DNA of 64,000 nt from Paracoccus endophyticus. Lineage in GTDB: Bacteria; Pseudomonadota; Alphaproteobacteria; Rhodobacterales; Rhodobacteraceae. This document shows, piece after piece, positions 36,165 to 46,474 of the stretch; within the stretch, counting starts at the first letter, position 1; each line of letters begins with the position of its first letter. The position numbers and the translations under genes were made by a program. The notes beneath the pieces were generated by a model. It was not told where the DNA came from and did not search any database. It was given only the letters and a program-made list of their open reading frames with translations. The stretch is taken from NCBI RefSeq assembly GCF_003286075.1, contig NZ_QLUV01000001.1, forward strand, positions 1-64,000, in the 5' to 3' direction.

Positions 36165-37820
36165 CTAGCCGTCCAGCAACGCCTCGGCCGCGGCGCGGGC
36201 GGCCGGGGTGATCGCCTCGCCCGCCAGCATCCGCGCCAGTTCCTCGACGCGCTCGGCCTGCGCGAGCGGGCTCACGGTCGAGGTGGTCATGCCCCCCGAC
36301 ACCGCCTTGGCCACCAGGAAATGCCGGTCCCCGCGCGCCGCTACCTGGGGCGAATGGGTGACGACCAGCACCTGCGCGTCCTGGGCCAGCCGCGCCAGGC
36401 GGCGGCCCACCGCATCGGCGGTCGCCCCGCCCACGCCGCGGTCGATCTCGTCGAAGATCATCACCAGGCTGTCGCCGCCGCGCGCCAGGCAGACCTTCAG
36501 CGCCAGCAGGAACCGCGACAGCTCGCCCCCCGAGGCGATGCGATCCAGCGGGCCTGACGGCGCGCCGGGGTTGGTGGCGACGGTAAAGGCGACGCTGTCG
36601 CGCCCCTCGGGGCCAGGGTCGCCCGGGGCAATGCGCGTGTCGAACACCGCGCGTTCCATCTTCAGGGGCGCAAGCTCGGCTGCCATCGCGGCGTCCAGCC
36701 GGCCGGCGGCCTCGGTCCGCTGCGCGGTCACGGCGGCGGCGGCGGCGTCATAGGCGGCGTCGGCGGCGCGCACGGCGGCGGCCAGATCGCCCAGCCGCGC
36801 CTCTCCCGCGTCCAGCGCCTCCAGCCGGGCCGACAGGGTCGCGGCCAGCCCGGCCAGGTCGTCAGCCAGCACGTCGTGCTTGCGGGCCAGCGCGCGCAGG
36901 GCGAACAGCCGCTCCTCGGTCGCCTCAAGCGTGGCGGGATCGTGGTCCATCGCGGCCACCGCATCCTCGATCCCGCGGGTGGCCTCGCCCAGTTCGATCA
37001 GCGCGCGCCCCAGCGCCGCGATGGGCGCATCCAGCGGGGCAGACGCCGCGTCGTGGGCCTTGGCCGCCGCGCCCTCGAGCCAGCGCACCGCCTCGACCAT
37101 CGCGCCCTCGGCGCCCTTGCCCGACACAAGCTCCAGCGCGCGGGCGACATCGCCGCGGATCCGCTCGGCCGCCTGCATGTCGCGGCGGGCGATGTCCAGC
37201 GTCTCCTCCTCGCCGGGCTGGGGGTCCAGCTTGACCAACTCGGCGACGGCGTGGCGCAGGAAATCCTCCTCGCGGCGCGCGGCCTCCAGCGCCGCCTCGG
37301 CGTCCGACAGTGCGGCCGCGGCCTGCCGCCGGGCGCCCCAAGCCGCACGCAGGGGCGCAAGGTCGATGCCCGCGAACGCATCCAGCAGCATCCGGTGCCC
37401 GCGCGGGTTCAGCAGCCCGCGGTCGTCATGCTGGCCGTGCAGTTCGACCAGCGCGTCCGACAGCGCGCGCAGAACCTCGCCCGAGACGCGGCGGTCGTTG
37501 ACCCAGCCGGTCTTGCGCCCGTCGGCGGCGTTGACGCGGCGCAGGATCAGCTCGTCCTCGGCGGTGATTCCGGCCTCGTCCAGCACGCCGCGGGCGGGGT
37601 GGCCCGCCGGCAGGTCGAACACCGCCGTGACCTCGCCCTGGCTCGCCCCCGCGCGCACCAGTTCGGCCCGGCCGCGCCAGCCCAGAACGAAGCCGAGGCA
37701 GTCCAGCAGGATCGACTTGCCCGCGCCGGTTTCGCCGGTCAGCACGTTCAGGCCGGGCGCGAACTCCAGCGCCAGCCGGTCGATCAGCAGCATGTCCCGG
37801 ATGTCCAGCGACCGCAGCAT
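36165..37820 (-). CDS. recN: DNA repair ATPase RecN
   Basis: This 551-residue SMC-like protein helps repair double-strand breaks. Walker A is GETGAGKS near residue 30, the central region is a long coiled coil typical of RecN, and the C-terminal Walker B is VMIFDEIDRGVGG near 455, preceded by the signature ASGGELSRF. It follows bamD by 24 bases on the same strand, an order common in alphaproteobacteria (lpxC-bamD-recN). No alphaproteobacterial LexA box (GAAC-N7-GAAC type) was seen ahead of it, so any damage control must come from further upstream. Confidence 0.94.
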   Translation of the reverse strand: MLRSLDIRDMLLIDRLALEFAPGLNVLTGETGAGKSILLDCLGFVLGWRGRAELVRAGASQGEVTAVFDLPAGHPARGVLDEAGITAEDELILRRVNAADGRKTGWVNDRRVSGEVLRALSDALVELHGQHDDRGLLNPRGHRMLLDAFAGIDLAPLRAAWGARRQAAAALSDAEAALEAARREEDFLRHAVAELVKLDPQPGEEETLDIARRDMQAAERIRGDVARALELVSGKGAEGAMVEAVRWLEGAAAKAHDAASAPLDAPIAALGRALIELGEATRGIEDAVAAMDHDPATLEATEERLFALRALARKHDVLADDLAGLAATLSARLEALDAGEARLGDLAAAVRAADAAYDAAAAAVTAQRTEAAGRLDAAMAAELAPLKMERAVFDTRIAPGDPGPEGRDSVAFTVATNPGAPSGPLDRIASGGELSRFLLALKVCLARGGDSLVMIFDEIDRGVGGATADAVGRRLARLAQDAQVLVVTHSPQVAARGDRHFLVAKAVSGGMTTSTVSPLAQAERVEELARMLAGEAITPAARAAAEALLDG

Positions 37821-37844
37821 CGGTTTACACCCTTGCGGCCGCGG

Positions 37845-38690
37845 TCAGAGCCACTTGCCCTGGATGACCTGCCGATAGACCCTGGTCAGCCACGAGTTGC
37901 CTTGCGGTGTCGCGGTCAGACCGCGCCCGCGCAGCTGGGCATAGGCATCCTGATAGAACGGCGAGGACTGGAAGTTGTGGCCCAGGATCGCGCCCGCGGT
38001 CTGCGCCTCGTCGGTCAGGCCCAGCGCAAGATACGCCTCGACCAGCCGCATCAGCGCCTCGGGCGTGTGGGTCGTGGTCTGGTAATCCTCGACCACGACG
38101 CGGAAGCGGTTGATCGCGGCGGTGTGGTGCCCGCGCTTGAGGTAGTAGCGCCCGATCTCCATCTCCTTGCCGGCCAGATGGTCGAAGGCGAGGTCGAACT
38201 TGAGCACGGCGGAACGCGCGTATTCGGTGTCGGGATACTGCTCGATCACCTCGCGCAGCGCCTGCAGCGCCTGGAAGGTCAGGCCCTGGTCGCGCCCGAC
38301 CTCGTCGATCTGGTCATAGTAGGACAGCGCCAGCAGGTACTTGGCATAGGCCGCGTCCTCGTCGCCCGGATAGGCGTCGATGAACCGCTGCGCGGCGCCC
38401 CGCGCCTCGTCGTACTGGCGCGCCTTGTGGTGGGAATAGGCCTGCATGATCAGGGCGCGCTTGGCCCAGTCGGAATAGGGGTAAAGCCGCTCGATCTCGG
38501 AAAAATAATGCACCGCGTCGCGCGGCTTGCCGTTGTTTTCCAGCTCGTATTCGCCGCGCTTGTAGATTTGCTCGGCGGTGAAATTGTCCAGCGGCTGCTT
38601 GGTGCCGCCGCCCCCGCCACCGCAGCCGGCCAGCAACGATACCGAGACGACGACCGCCATCAGCACCGGTCCCGCTTTTCTGACTGCCAT
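37845..38690 (-). CDS. bamD: Outer membrane assembly lipoprotein BamD
   Basis: This 281-residue lipoprotein has a signal ending in the lipobox LLAGC, so it is anchored by Cys23 in the outer membrane. A run of glycines and five TPR-like repeats follow, as expected for BamD/ComL of the beta-barrel assembly machine. The EQIYKRGEYELENN and AIEYFSEIERLYPYS-like repeats are visible (here DAVHYFSEIERLYPYS). AGGAC lies just ahead of ATG 38690. It sits between lpxC and recN, and the 117-base gap after lpxC may hold its own promoter. Confidence 0.92.
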   Translation of the reverse strand: MAVRKAGPVLMAVVVSVSLLAGCGGGGGGTKQPLDNFTAEQIYKRGEYELENNGKPRDAVHYFSEIERLYPYSDWAKRALIMQAYSHHKARQYDEARGAAQRFIDAYPGDEDAAYAKYLLALSYYDQIDEVGRDQGLTFQALQALREVIEQYPDTEYARSAVLKFDLAFDHLAGKEMEIGRYYLKRGHHTAAINRFRVVVEDYQTTTHTPEALMRLVEAYLALGLTDEAQTAGAILGHNFQSSPFYQDAYAQLRGRGLTATPQGNSWLTRVYRQVIQGKWL

Positions 38691-38806
38691 GTCCGTCCTG
38701 TCCGTTCGCGTCCCGCGGCTGCCTAGCACAGAACATCAGGCCACGCAAAAGGGCAAGGTCGGCCACCGCGCCCGCCGGTCGGCTGCCCGTCGATTTGCGC
38801 CTGCCC

Positions 38807-39748
38807 TCAGGCGACGGCGCGCGTGGCGGCCCTGTCCGTCAGGATCGCCGGGTCATAGCGGTCGACGCCCGCGCCGGGCAGGCGGGATTGCAGATCGTCC
38901 GAGCAGGTCGCCCATTCCCAGGCGTCCGGCCTGTCGAACAGCGCCCGCAGCAGGCGGTTGGTCAGGGCATGGCCGGCGCGATGGCCGGTATAGTGGGCCA
39001 GCAGCGGGGCGCCCGCCAGCGCAAGGTCGCCCATCGCGTCCAGCATCTTGTGGCGCACGGCCTCGTCGGCATGGCGCAGCCCGCCCGGCGACAGCACCCG
39101 GTCGCCGTCCACGACGACGGCGTTGAAGTACGTGCCGCCCAGCGCCAGGCCATTGGCCTTCATCGCATCCACGTCCGCCTGCCGGCAGAAGGTCCGGCTG
39201 TCCATCAGCTCGCGCAGGAAGGCCCCGTTCGCCATGTCCAGCCGCTTTTCCTGATGGCCGATCGCGGCATCGGCAAAGTCGATGGCGAAGTCGATGCCCA
39301 GGTGGTCGGCAGGCGTCAGGCGGGCAAAGGCCTCGCCCTCGCGCACCTCGACCGGCTTCAGCACGCGGATCGCGCGCAGCGTCTTGCGCTGCATCCGCAG
39401 GCCCGCGCGCAGGATTCCCGCCACGAAGGGCGCCGCCGAGCCGTCGAGGATCGGCACCTCGGGCCCGTCGATGTCGATCAGCGCGTTGTGAACGCCGGTG
39501 CCGGCCAAGGCCGCCATGACGTGTTCGACGGTCGACACGGTCGCCCCGTTCGTGCCCTGCAACAGCGTGCACAGGCGCGAGGGCTGGACATGGTCCCAGC
39601 GGGCCGGGACCAGCGCGCCGTCCAGGTCGGTGCGGCGGAACACGATGCCGTGCCCGGCCGGCGCGGGACGGATGGTCAGGCGGGCAGCGGCCCCGGAATG
39701 AAGGCCGGCGCCTTTGAACTCTGCGGCGGTGGCAAGGGTGGCCTGCAT
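38807..39748 (-). CDS. lpxC: UDP-3-O-acyl-N-acetylglucosamine deacetylase
   Basis: This 313-residue zinc hydrolase commits sugar to lipid A synthesis in the cytoplasm. The metal-binding motif STVEHVMAAL lies near residue 76 and the HKMLDAMGDLAL motif (HK-x-x-D-x-x-GD) near 235, together giving all expected ligands. TFC in DSRTFCRQADVD is a further family signature. The start at 39748 is the only ATG that preserves the N-terminal ATLATAAEFKGAGLHSG. It lies downstream of ftsZ on the same strand, beyond a clear terminator, so it is probably expressed separately from the division genes. Confidence 0.94.
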   Translation of the reverse strand: MQATLATAAEFKGAGLHSGAAARLTIRPAPAGHGIVFRRTDLDGALVPARWDHVQPSRLCTLLQGTNGATVSTVEHVMAALAGTGVHNALIDIDGPEVPILDGSAAPFVAGILRAGLRMQRKTLRAIRVLKPVEVREGEAFARLTPADHLGIDFAIDFADAAIGHQEKRLDMANGAFLRELMDSRTFCRQADVDAMKANGLALGGTYFNAVVVDGDRVLSPGGLRHADEAVRHKMLDAMGDLALAGAPLLAHYTGHRAGHALTNRLLRALFDRPDAWEWATCSDDLQSRLPGAGVDRYDPAILTDRAATRAVA

Positions 39749-39905
39749 GGTCGTCGTCCGATTCTCGTGGGGGGCAAGGCGCCCCTGTCGATCATCAGGT
39801 AGGCGGCCTGCCCCCGACGCTCAATTAACGTTTTGTGACCCCCTGAAACATCCGGGCGGCCGCGCGCCGGATTCCCGGTCTATCCGCCAAGGACCTGTTC
39901 ACATG

Positions 39906-39936
39906 AAAAAAAGGGCCGCCCGAGGGCAGCCCCTTT
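39906..39936 (-). terminator. Intrinsic terminator of ftsZ
   Basis: On the minus strand GGGCTGCC and GGCGGCCC form an eight-pair stem (one G-U) around CTCG, followed directly by seven Ts. It starts about 30 bases after the ftsZ stop and is the only clear Rho-independent terminator in the window. It marks the end of the division cluster transcript. Confidence 0.88.
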
Positions 39937-39962
39937 GCCATTCGTCCGGCCCCGTGACCGGC

Positions 39963-41606
39963 TCAGTTCGCCTGACGGCGCAGGAAGGCCGGGATCTCGA
40001 CATTGTCCTGCGCGCCGTCCGGCGAGGCGAGGTCGTCGAACGCGCTGTCGGCCGGGCGGCTGCGGGCCATCCGCTCGCTGACGCGCTCGGCGATGGTCGC
40101 CGCCTGCGGGCGCTCGGCCGGCGTCTCGGTCGCGCCGGACAGCCGTTCCATGATGCGGCCCAGCCCGGCCATGCGCTGCGTGCCCTGCGGCGCGGGGGCC
40201 GGGGTGGCGGCCGGCGCGGCGCGGCGCTGGTTGGCCTCGGCCGCGGCGGCTTTGACGCGGTCCAGACGCTCGCGCATCGTGTCGCCCTGACCCGCGCGCG
40301 GCCGTGCCGGCGCCGTAAAGCTTTCCGCCGAGTCGTTCAGCCGGCTGGAAGTGGTGCGCAGGTCGGCGGGACGGGCGGGCTCGGGGCGCACATCGGGGCG
40401 CGGCTCGACGCGCGGCTCGGGCCGGACCTCGGCCCGCGGCTCGGGGCGTTCGGCGGGCTGATAGGCGGGCGCGGGCAGATCGTCCTCGGCCACGACGGGA
40501 CGGGCAAGATCCGCCACGACCCGGCGCTGCGGCACGGCCGGCTCCTCATGCGCGGCCGCGGCGGCCTGGGCCACGGGCGGATGCTGGGTCAGCGGCTCGC
40601 GCATGCCGCGGCGCGCCACGGGCGTCTCGTGGACGGCCGCCGCCGCGTCGATGCCGGTCGCCACGACCGACACGCGGACCGCGCCCTCCATCGAGGGGTC
40701 CAGCGTCGAGCCGACGATGATGTTGGCATCGCCGTCCACCTTCTCACGGATCTTCTCGGCCGCCTCGTCCATCTCGAACAGGGTCAGGTCATAGCCGCCG
40801 GTGATGTTGATCAGCACGCCCTTGGCGCCCTGCAGGCTGATCTCGTCCAGCAGCGGGTTGGCGATGGCCTTCTCGGCGGCTTCGACGGCGCGGTTGTCGC
40901 CGGTCGCCTCGCCGGTGCCCATCATGGCCTTGCCCATCTCGTCCATGACCGCGCGCACGTCGGCGAAGTCGAGGTTGATCAGGCCCGGGCGCACCATCAG
41001 GTCGGTCACGCCCTTGACGCCCTGGTACAGCACGTCATCGGCCATCGCGAAGGCCTCGGTGAAGGTGGTCTTCTCGTTGGCGATGCGGAACAGGTTCTGG
41101 TTGGGGATGATGATGAGGGTATCGACGACCTTCTGCAGCGCCTCGACGCCCTCGTCGGCCTGGCGCATCCGCTTCGACCCCTCGAACTGGAAGGGCTTGG
41201 TCACGACGCCGACGGTCAGGATGCCCATCTCGCGCGCGGCCTGCGCGATGATCGGCGCCGCGCCGGTGCCGGTGCCGCCGCCCATGCCGGCGGTGATGAA
41301 GCACATGTGCGCGCCCATCAGGTGATCGACGATGTCCTCGATCGTCTCCTCGGCGGCCTTGGCCCCGATCGAGGGCTTGGCGCCCGCGCCCAGACCTTCG
41401 GTGACCTTGGGGCCAAGCTGCACGCGCTGTTCGGCCCGGCTTTGCGCCAGCGCCTGCGCATCGGTGTTGGCCACGACGAAATCGACCCCGTCGAGTTTCT
41501 TCTCGATCATGTTGTTGACGGCGTTGCCCCCTGCCCCGCCAACACCGAACACGGTGATGCGCGGGCGCAGTTCCTCGTCGTCATTCATCATCAGGTTCAG
41601 ATTCAT
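39963..41606 (-). CDS. ftsZ: Cell division GTPase FtsZ
   Basis: This 547-residue tubulin homologue forms the Z-ring. The N-terminal GTPase domain starts near residue 15 with [22 protein letters not shown] near residue 113 is the tubulin signature, and the T7 loop [11 protein letters not shown] is near 210. After residue 320 comes a long disordered linker rich in proline, arginine and glutamate (repeated RPEPR units), longer than in E. coli and typical of alphaproteobacteria. It ends in the conserved partner-binding peptide [17 protein letters not shown] 41606 with AGGGCAGG upstream fits better than 41624. Confidence 0.96.
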   Translation of the reverse strand: MNLNLMMNDDEELRPRITVFGVGGAGGNAVNNMIEKKLDGVDFVVANTDAQALAQSRAEQRVQLGPKVTEGLGAGAKPSIGAKAAEETIEDIVDHLMGAHMCFITAGMGGGTGTGAAPIIAQAAREMGILTVGVVTKPFQFEGSKRMRQADEGVEALQKVVDTLIIIPNQNLFRIANEKTTFTEAFAMADDVLYQGVKGVTDLMVRPGLINLDFADVRAVMDEMGKAMMGTGEATGDNRAVEAAEKAIANPLLDEISLQGAKGVLINITGGYDLTLFEMDEAAEKIREKVDGDANIIVGSTLDPSMEGAVRVSVVATGIDAAAAVHETPVARRGMREPLTQHPPVAQAAAAAHEEPAVPQRRVVADLARPVVAEDDLPAPAYQPAERPEPRAEVRPEPRVEPRPDVRPEPARPADLRTTSSRLNDSAESFTAPARPRAGQGDTMRERLDRVKAAAAEANQRRAAPAATPAPAPQGTQRMAGLGRIMERLSGATETPAERPQAATIAERVSERMARSRPADSAFDDLASPDGAQDNVEIPAFLRRQAN

Positions 41607-41803
41607 CGCCGCCTGCCCTCTCATGTGGTTAGCCGGGTCGTGGCGCCCGGTCGAATCCGTTTTGCTGGGGCAGACCTATCAGATTCGCCCCAGTCGTCAC
41701 ATCGTAAACAGGCCATCTCCACAGGGTCTGGCGTGCCCACGCCCGGCCATAGGCGGTATGTTGCTCATCTGTCTAGAGGTTGTGGGCCAGCCCATTGACG
41801 ACC
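41607..41803 (-). other. ftsA-ftsZ intergenic region with two GANTC sites
   Basis: This 197-base gap is the longest within ftsQAZ and probably carries an ftsZ promoter. GAATC (41653-41657) and GATTC (41682-41686) match GANTC, the CcrM methylation site of alphaproteobacteria. In Caulobacter such sites in the ftsZ promoter link transcription to the cell cycle through GcrA. No clear CtrA site (TTAA-N7-TTAA) was seen. Confidence 0.4.
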
Positions 41804-43150
41804 TTACCAGTTGTTCCGGAACCATCGATACGCCCGCTTCAGTCCGATGACGCCGGACCGCTCGACCGGCATCTCGAAATCCCACCACTCGTCCTGCGGA
41901 TTCGCCGCGTGCAGCGCCAGGCCAACGGTCGCGGCATGGCAGGGCGCGGTGTGCTGCTGAGCCAGCCCCTGGATCCGCAGCGGCCGGCCGATGCGGACGT
42001 TCTGGCCCAGGATGCGGGCGGCCAGGACGTCAAGGCCGGGGATCTGGCTTGCGCCCCCGGTCAGCACGATCTGGCGCGACGGCATGTGGTCGAAGCCGGC
42101 GGCGTCCAGCACCGCGCGCACGCCGTCCAGGATCTCCTCGACGCGCGGGCGCATGATGCCGATCAGGTCGGCGCGGCTGATGCTGCGCCGGTCGGTTTCC
42201 CAGTCCCCGGTCTCGGCGCCCGACGCCGCGCCCACGGCGATCATCTCGACATCGTCGCGGCCCGTCGCCTCCAGCCCGCCATGGCGGGTCTTCAGCCATT
42301 CGGCCGTCTGCGTGGGCACGCGCAGGCCCTGGCTGATGTCGCGCGTCACCAGATCGCCCCCCATCCGCACCGCATCGGCAAAGATCATGTGCTTTTTCAG
42401 GAAGATGGACACGCCGGTCACGCCGCCGCCCATGTCGATGCAGGCCGCGCCCAGCTCCTGCTCGTCCTCGACCAGCGCCGCGCGACCGGCGGCATAGGCG
42501 GCCGATCCGACGCCCGCCAGTTCCAGATCGCAGCGGCGGATGCACTGGACAAGGTTGCTGGCGGCGGTGCCGTCGATGGTCAGCACGTGCATGTCCACGG
42601 CCAGCCGGTTGCCCACGTGGTCGCGGGGATCCGACAGGCCCGAGCGCGCATCGACCGCAAAGTTCACCGGCTGCGCGTGCAGCACCTCGCGCCCGCGGCC
42701 GAAATCGGGGGCGTCGCAGGCGGCCAGCACGGCGGCCACGTCCTGTTCGGTGACCTTGCCCGCGGTCAGGGTGATTTCCCCAGCCAGCCCGTACGAGGCG
42801 GGCCGCGCCCCGGCGATGGTGGCGATGACGTGATCGACGCGCACCCCCGCCTGTTTCTGGGCGCCCTGCACGACATGGCGCACCGCGCGCTCGGTCTCGC
42901 CCATGGTGTCGATCTCGCCATAGCGGACGCCGCGGGACTGCGTGGTGAACTGGCCGATCACGCGAAAGCTGGACTGTCCCGCCATCGGGCCCACGCCGTC
43001 GGTGTCGCGGAACTGCCCCGGCCCGTCGAACTGCAGGATGATGCAGGTGATCTTCGAGGTGCCGACGTCCAGCACGGCCAGCACGCCGCGCGCCATCGCC
43101 TGGCGGCGCATCTGCCGCATCGTCCGCTGTGCCTGATACAGATCCCGCAT
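41804..43150 (-). CDS. ftsA: Cell division protein FtsA
   Basis: This 448-residue actin-like protein tethers FtsZ to the membrane. The phosphate-binding motif AVLDVGTSKITCII lies near residue 25. The SHS2/1C subdomain follows, and the second phosphate motif CIDMGGGVTGVSIF is near 215. The C-terminus GLKRAYRWFRNNW is the amphipathic membrane-targeting helix. It begins 28 bases after ftsQ. The protein is somewhat longer than E. coli FtsA because of an N-terminal 20-residue arginine-rich stretch, as in other Rhodobacteraceae. Confidence 0.95.
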   Translation of the reverse strand: MRDLYQAQRTMRQMRRQAMARGVLAVLDVGTSKITCIILQFDGPGQFRDTDGVGPMAGQSSFRVIGQFTTQSRGVRYGEIDTMGETERAVRHVVQGAQKQAGVRVDHVIATIAGARPASYGLAGEITLTAGKVTEQDVAAVLAACDAPDFGRGREVLHAQPVNFAVDARSGLSDPRDHVGNRLAVDMHVLTIDGTAASNLVQCIRRCDLELAGVGSAAYAAGRAALVEDEQELGAACIDMGGGVTGVSIFLKKHMIFADAVRMGGDLVTRDISQGLRVPTQTAEWLKTRHGGLEATGRDDVEMIAVGAASGAETGDWETDRRSISRADLIGIMRPRVEEILDGVRAVLDAAGFDHMPSRQIVLTGGASQIPGLDVLAARILGQNVRIGRPLRIQGLAQQHTAPCHAATVGLALHAANPQDEWWDFEMPVERSGVIGLKRAYRWFRNNW

Positions 43151-43177
43151 CGTCCCCCCGCTTGCCCGCCCGTGTCC

Positions 43178-44242
43178 TCAGCCCCGGTCCGCGGGCCGCT
43201 TGCCCGCCGCCGCCCCGGCCTTGCCGCCCGCAGCCCCGTCCTTGTCCTCGTCCGGCTCGATCACCGATCCGTCGGGCGCAAGCTCGGGCATTCCCAGCGC
43301 GCGGCGCAGGGTGTTCTGCGCGGTCAGGCCCAGCCGCAGGATCGGCCGGCCCGGATCGCGCAGGTCCACCGCCACCACGTCGCGCGCCAGCAGGCCGCCC
43401 TCGCGGTCCATCGCCAGCGCCTGTTCCAGCGCCGCGACCGGGCGCTCGGCCGGCAGCATGATGCGCTGGCCGCGGTCCAGCACCAGGTCCCAGCGCCGCT
43501 CGCCCATCCGTTCCAGCCCGCGCAGGCGGGGCAGCACAGGGCCCGCGGCGTCGATCAGCGCCATCGCCTCGGCCGCGCGCGCGCCCGCGCCCTCGCCCGC
43601 GATCATCGGCAGGTCGCGGCGCACGTCGCGCGACGTGACCGAGGCGACGCGGTACCCGCCCTTGTCCAGCAGGTCGATGCCGCGCGCGTGCCGCCACAGC
43701 ACGGCCGGGCGGCGTTCGGTCACATGCGCCGACAGGATGCCGCCGGGCATGATCCGCAGCTCGACCTTCTCGACCGCGTCCAGCCGCTCGACCTGCGTCC
43801 GCAGGCTGTCCAGGTCGATGTCGAAGCTGGACGCCGGCAGCGTCACCGGCAGCATCGCCAGCAGCCCCTTCTCCACGGCCGCCGAGGCGCCCGAGATCTG
43901 CATCCGGTGGACCATGAAGGCCTCGCGCGTCTGCACCTTCTCGATCATCGCCGTCACCCCGCCCTGAAGCGAGGCGCGGCGGGTCTCGTCCGACAGCCAC
44001 AGGCCCGCGATCATGCAGGCCAGGAACGCCGGCAGGCCGATCCGAATGACGCGGCGGTAAAGCGGCGTCAGCCACATCCGCGTCAGCCGATAGGACAGCC
44101 GCGAGGGCGCGGGGTCGCGCCGCTGCGGGCGGGTGGCCGCAACCGCGGCCCCAGCGGGCTGCGGGCGGCCCGCCGGCGGGCGCACCGGCGCGGGCCGGGC
44201 GCCCCAGCCCAGCGAAGGGGTCAGGCGGTTCAGTCCCGGCAT
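43178..44242 (-). CDS. ftsQ: Cell division protein FtsQ
   Basis: This 354-residue bitopic protein has a basic, proline-rich cytoplasmic tail of about 80 residues and one membrane helix near 85-107. A POTRA domain ([19 protein letters not shown] region shown by its [11 protein letters not shown] core) and the FtsQ beta domain follow. The C-terminal glycine/alanine/lysine-rich tail is disordered. FtsQ binds FtsB and FtsL to assemble the septal complex. The start at 44242 overlaps the end of ddl by 13 bases, the usual arrangement in this cluster. Confidence 0.9.
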   Translation of the reverse strand: MPGLNRLTPSLGWGARPAPVRPPAGRPQPAGAAVAATRPQRRDPAPSRLSYRLTRMWLTPLYRRVIRIGLPAFLACMIAGLWLSDETRRASLQGGVTAMIEKVQTREAFMVHRMQISGASAAVEKGLLAMLPVTLPASSFDIDLDSLRTQVERLDAVEKVELRIMPGGILSAHVTERRPAVLWRHARGIDLLDKGGYRVASVTSRDVRRDLPMIAGEGAGARAAEAMALIDAAGPVLPRLRGLERMGERRWDLVLDRGQRIMLPAERPVAALEQALAMDREGGLLARDVVAVDLRDPGRPILRLGLTAQNTLRRALGMPELAPDGSVIEPDEDKDGAAGGKAGAAAGKRPADRG

Positions 44243-45165
44243 AGCGCGTCCTCTACCATCCAGCGCACCAGCGCGGGGAAATCGATGCCGGCGTGGGCGG
44301 CCTGCTCGGGCGCCAGCGACGTCGGCGTCATGCCGGGCTGGGTGTTGGTTTCCAGCAGCACCAGCCCGTCCAGCCCGCGCGAGTCGTCCCAGCGGAAATC
44401 CGTCCGGCTGAGGCCGCGGCATCCCAGCGCCCGGTGGGCGCGCAGGGCATAGTCGTGGCATGCGGCCGCGATGGCGGCGGGGATGGCGGCGGGCACGACG
44501 TGACGCGACCCGCCGGCGGTGTATTTCGCGTCGTAGTCGTACCAGCCCTCGGTCAGGATCTCGGTCACGCCCAGCGCGCGGTCGCCCAGCACGGTCGTCG
44601 TCAGCTCGCGCCCCGGCGCATAGCGTTCCACCATCACATGCGCGGGCATCGTGTCGGACAGCCGGGGCGGACCGTCGGCGGCATCATGGACGATGTAGAC
44701 GCCCACCGACGAGCCCTCGTCGTTGGGCTTGACCACATAGGGCGGCGGCAGGACATGGCGCGCGCGCACCTCGTCGGCGCAGGCGATCACGCTGTCCACC
44801 ACCGGCAGGTCCGCATCGCGGAACGCCTGCTTTGCGCGCGTCTTGTCCATCGCCAGGGCCGAGGCCAGAACGCCCGAATGGGTATAGGGCAGGCCCAGCC
44901 ATTCCAGCAGGCCCTGGACGCAGCCGTCCTCGCCCCAGCGGCCATGCAGCGCGTTGAAGACGACATCGGGCGCGGCCTCGGCCAGCCGGGCCGGCAGCGA
45001 CGCGCCGTCCTGCGGCCCGAGAGCGATCTCGACCACCGCGTATCCCGCCACCCGCAGCGCATCCGCGCATCCGCGACCCGAGGACAAGGACACCTCGCGC
45101 TCTGCCGAGGGGCCGCCCATCAGGACTGCTACGGTGTGGGCTGTCCTGCTCGACCTGCCCGCCAC
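44230..45165 (-). CDS. ddl: D-alanine-D-alanine ligase
   Basis: This 311-residue ATP-grasp enzyme makes the D-Ala-D-Ala dipeptide for peptidoglycan. [19 protein letters not shown] near residue 12 is the family start, [11 protein letters not shown] near 68 binds substrate, and [14 protein letters not shown] near 142 lies in the ATP site. ETNTQPGMT near 280 holds the magnesium ligands. GTG 45165 is chosen because AAAAGG lies five bases upstream and the N-terminus AGRSSRT fits homologues. A 260-base gap separates it from murB, which is unusual in this tightly packed cluster. Confidence 0.94.
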   Translation of the reverse strand: MAGRSSRTAHTVAVLMGGPSAEREVSLSSGRGCADALRVAGYAVVEIALGPQDGASLPARLAEAAPDVVFNALHGRWGEDGCVQGLLEWLGLPYTHSGVLASALAMDKTRAKQAFRDADLPVVDSVIACADEVRARHVLPPPYVVKPNDEGSSVGVYIVHDAADGPPRLSDTMPAHVMVERYAPGRELTTTVLGDRALGVTEILTEGWYDYDAKYTAGGSRHVVPAAIPAAIAAACHDYALRAHRALGCRGLSRTDFRWDDSRGLDGLVLLETNTQPGMTPTSLAPEQAAHAGIDFPALVRWMVEDALCRD

Positions 45166-45425
45166 ATCTGCCTTTTCCGCCCCGGTTTGCCGGAGACCGT
45201 TGCGGGGTGGTTGCACCCCGATTCCGCGCGCCGTTTGCGGCGCTGCGTCGCGGGCATGATAGTCACAAGCCCGGCATCTGGGAAAGGGGGTATCGACCGA
45301 CCGCGTCGGGTTTGCCTGCGGCGGAAGGGCACGTCGGGGCAAGCGGGCGGGCGCGCCCGCGCAGACGGGAATGCCCTGGCCCGCCCGGCGGACACGGCGG
45401 CCCTGCGCAGCCCGTCCGCGGGCTG
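45166..45425 (-). other. 260-base gap between murB and ddl
   Basis: No gene was recognised here. The segment is less GC-rich near the middle, and a weak minus-strand promoter-like pair (TTTCCC near 45280 with TATCAT near 45260) could start a ddl-ftsQ-ftsA transcript. It also contains short inverted repeats of low significance. The reading is tentative. Confidence 0.25.
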
Positions 45426-46361
45426 TCAGCCTGCCGCGGGGGGCGCTGGCTCGCCGATGCGGACGACCTCCCAGGTCAGGTCCAGCCCGGTCAGGGCGCG
45501 CACCCGGTCGCGGACCATCTCGCCCAGCGATTCCAGCTCGGCGGCGGTCGCGCCGCCGGTGTTGAGCAGAAAGTTCGGGTGTTTCTCGCTCATCTGCGCG
45601 CCGCCCAGGCGACGGCCGCGCAGCCCCGCCTCGTCGATCAGCGACCAGGCCTTCAGCGCCTGGCTGTCGTCGGCGCGCCCGGTCGAGCTGTGGCCGGCGG
45701 GGTTGCGGAAGGTCGATCCGGCGCTGCGCTCGCGCGTGGGCTGGCTGGCGTCCCGGCGCGCGATCTGGTCGTCCATCCGCGCGGCCAGCGCGTCCGGGTC
45801 GCCCCGTTCGGCGCGAAAGGTCGCGCCCGTCAGGACCCAGCCGGGCGGGATCTCGCTGTGGCGATAGGCGAAGCCCAGCTCGCGCCCGTCCAGCGTCACC
45901 GCCGCGCCGTCGCGCGCGACCAGGTCGGCCGTCACCAGGTGATCGGCCACATAGGCGCCATAGCAGCCCGCGTTCATGCACACGGCCCCGCCGATGCTGC
46001 CGGGGATCGTCCGCAGGAAGGTCAGGTCCAGTCCCGCCTCGGCCGCGCGCCGGGCGACATGGGCATCCAGCGCGGCGGCGCCCGCGCGGACGGTGTCGCC
46101 CTCGATCTCGATCCCGTTGAAGCCGCGGCCAAGGCGGATCACGACGCCCCGGATGCCGCCGTCGCGCACGATCAGGTTCGAGCCGACGCCCATCGGAAAG
46201 ACGGGAACGGCCGGGTCCAGGTCGCGCAGAAAGGCCGCAAGGTCGTCGGCGTCGGCGGGCTGAAACAGCCAGTCGGCCGGGCCGCCCACGCGCAGCCAGG
46301 TCAGGTCGGCCAAGGGCCGGTTCGCAGTCAGGGTGCCGCGCGGGCGGGGCAGGTCGGTCAT
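45426..46361 (-). CDS. murB: UDP-N-acetylenolpyruvoylglucosamine reductase
   Basis: This 311-residue FAD enzyme reduces the enolpyruvyl group to make UDP-N-acetylmuramic acid. [15 protein letters not shown] near residue 58 binds [12 protein letters not shown] near 117 belongs to the substrate site, and the catalytic serine lies in SAGSTFRNP near 215. It is the short type II form. GGAGA precedes the ATG. It is the last gene before the inserted choX-betC pair, which separates it from murC and DUF2484, its usual partners. Confidence 0.94.
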   Translation of the reverse strand: MTDLPRPRGTLTANRPLADLTWLRVGGPADWLFQPADADDLAAFLRDLDPAVPVFPMGVGSNLIVRDGGIRGVVIRLGRGFNGIEIEGDTVRAGAAALDAHVARRAAEAGLDLTFLRTIPGSIGGAVCMNAGCYGAYVADHLVTADLVARDGAAVTLDGRELGFAYRHSEIPPGWVLTGATFRAERGDPDALAARMDDQIARRDASQPTRERSAGSTFRNPAGHSSTGRADDSQALKAWSLIDEAGLRGRRLGGAQMSEKHPNFLLNTGGATAAELESLGEMVRDRVRALTGLDLTWEVVRIGEPAPPAAG

Positions 46362-46441
46362 CGGCGTCTCCGCTGTTGGCGCGGTTCTTAGGGGCGCGCG
46401 CGGACTGCGGCAAGCAGGCAGAGGGGGCGGCAGGCGAGGGG

Positions 46442-46474
46442 GCCAGACGGGAGCCAGACCGGGGCCAGACGGGG
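46442..46474. repeat. Three tandem 11-bp repeats upstream of choX
   Basis: GCCAGAC occurs at 46442-46448, 46453-46459 and 46464-46470, exactly 11 bases apart, each followed by a G-rich tail (GGGA, CGGG, GGGG). The array ends just upstream of a promoter-like pair for choX: TTGCAA at 46482-46487 and CACGAT at 46505-46510, with 17 bases between them. It lies between divergent murB and choX. One-turn spacing suggests a regulator-binding array on one DNA face. Confidence 0.55.

Noticed and set aside
36161-37860. LexA control of recN
   Set aside because: No GAAC-N7-GAAC or GTTC-N7-GTTC element was found ahead of recN, so I did not annotate an SOS operator.
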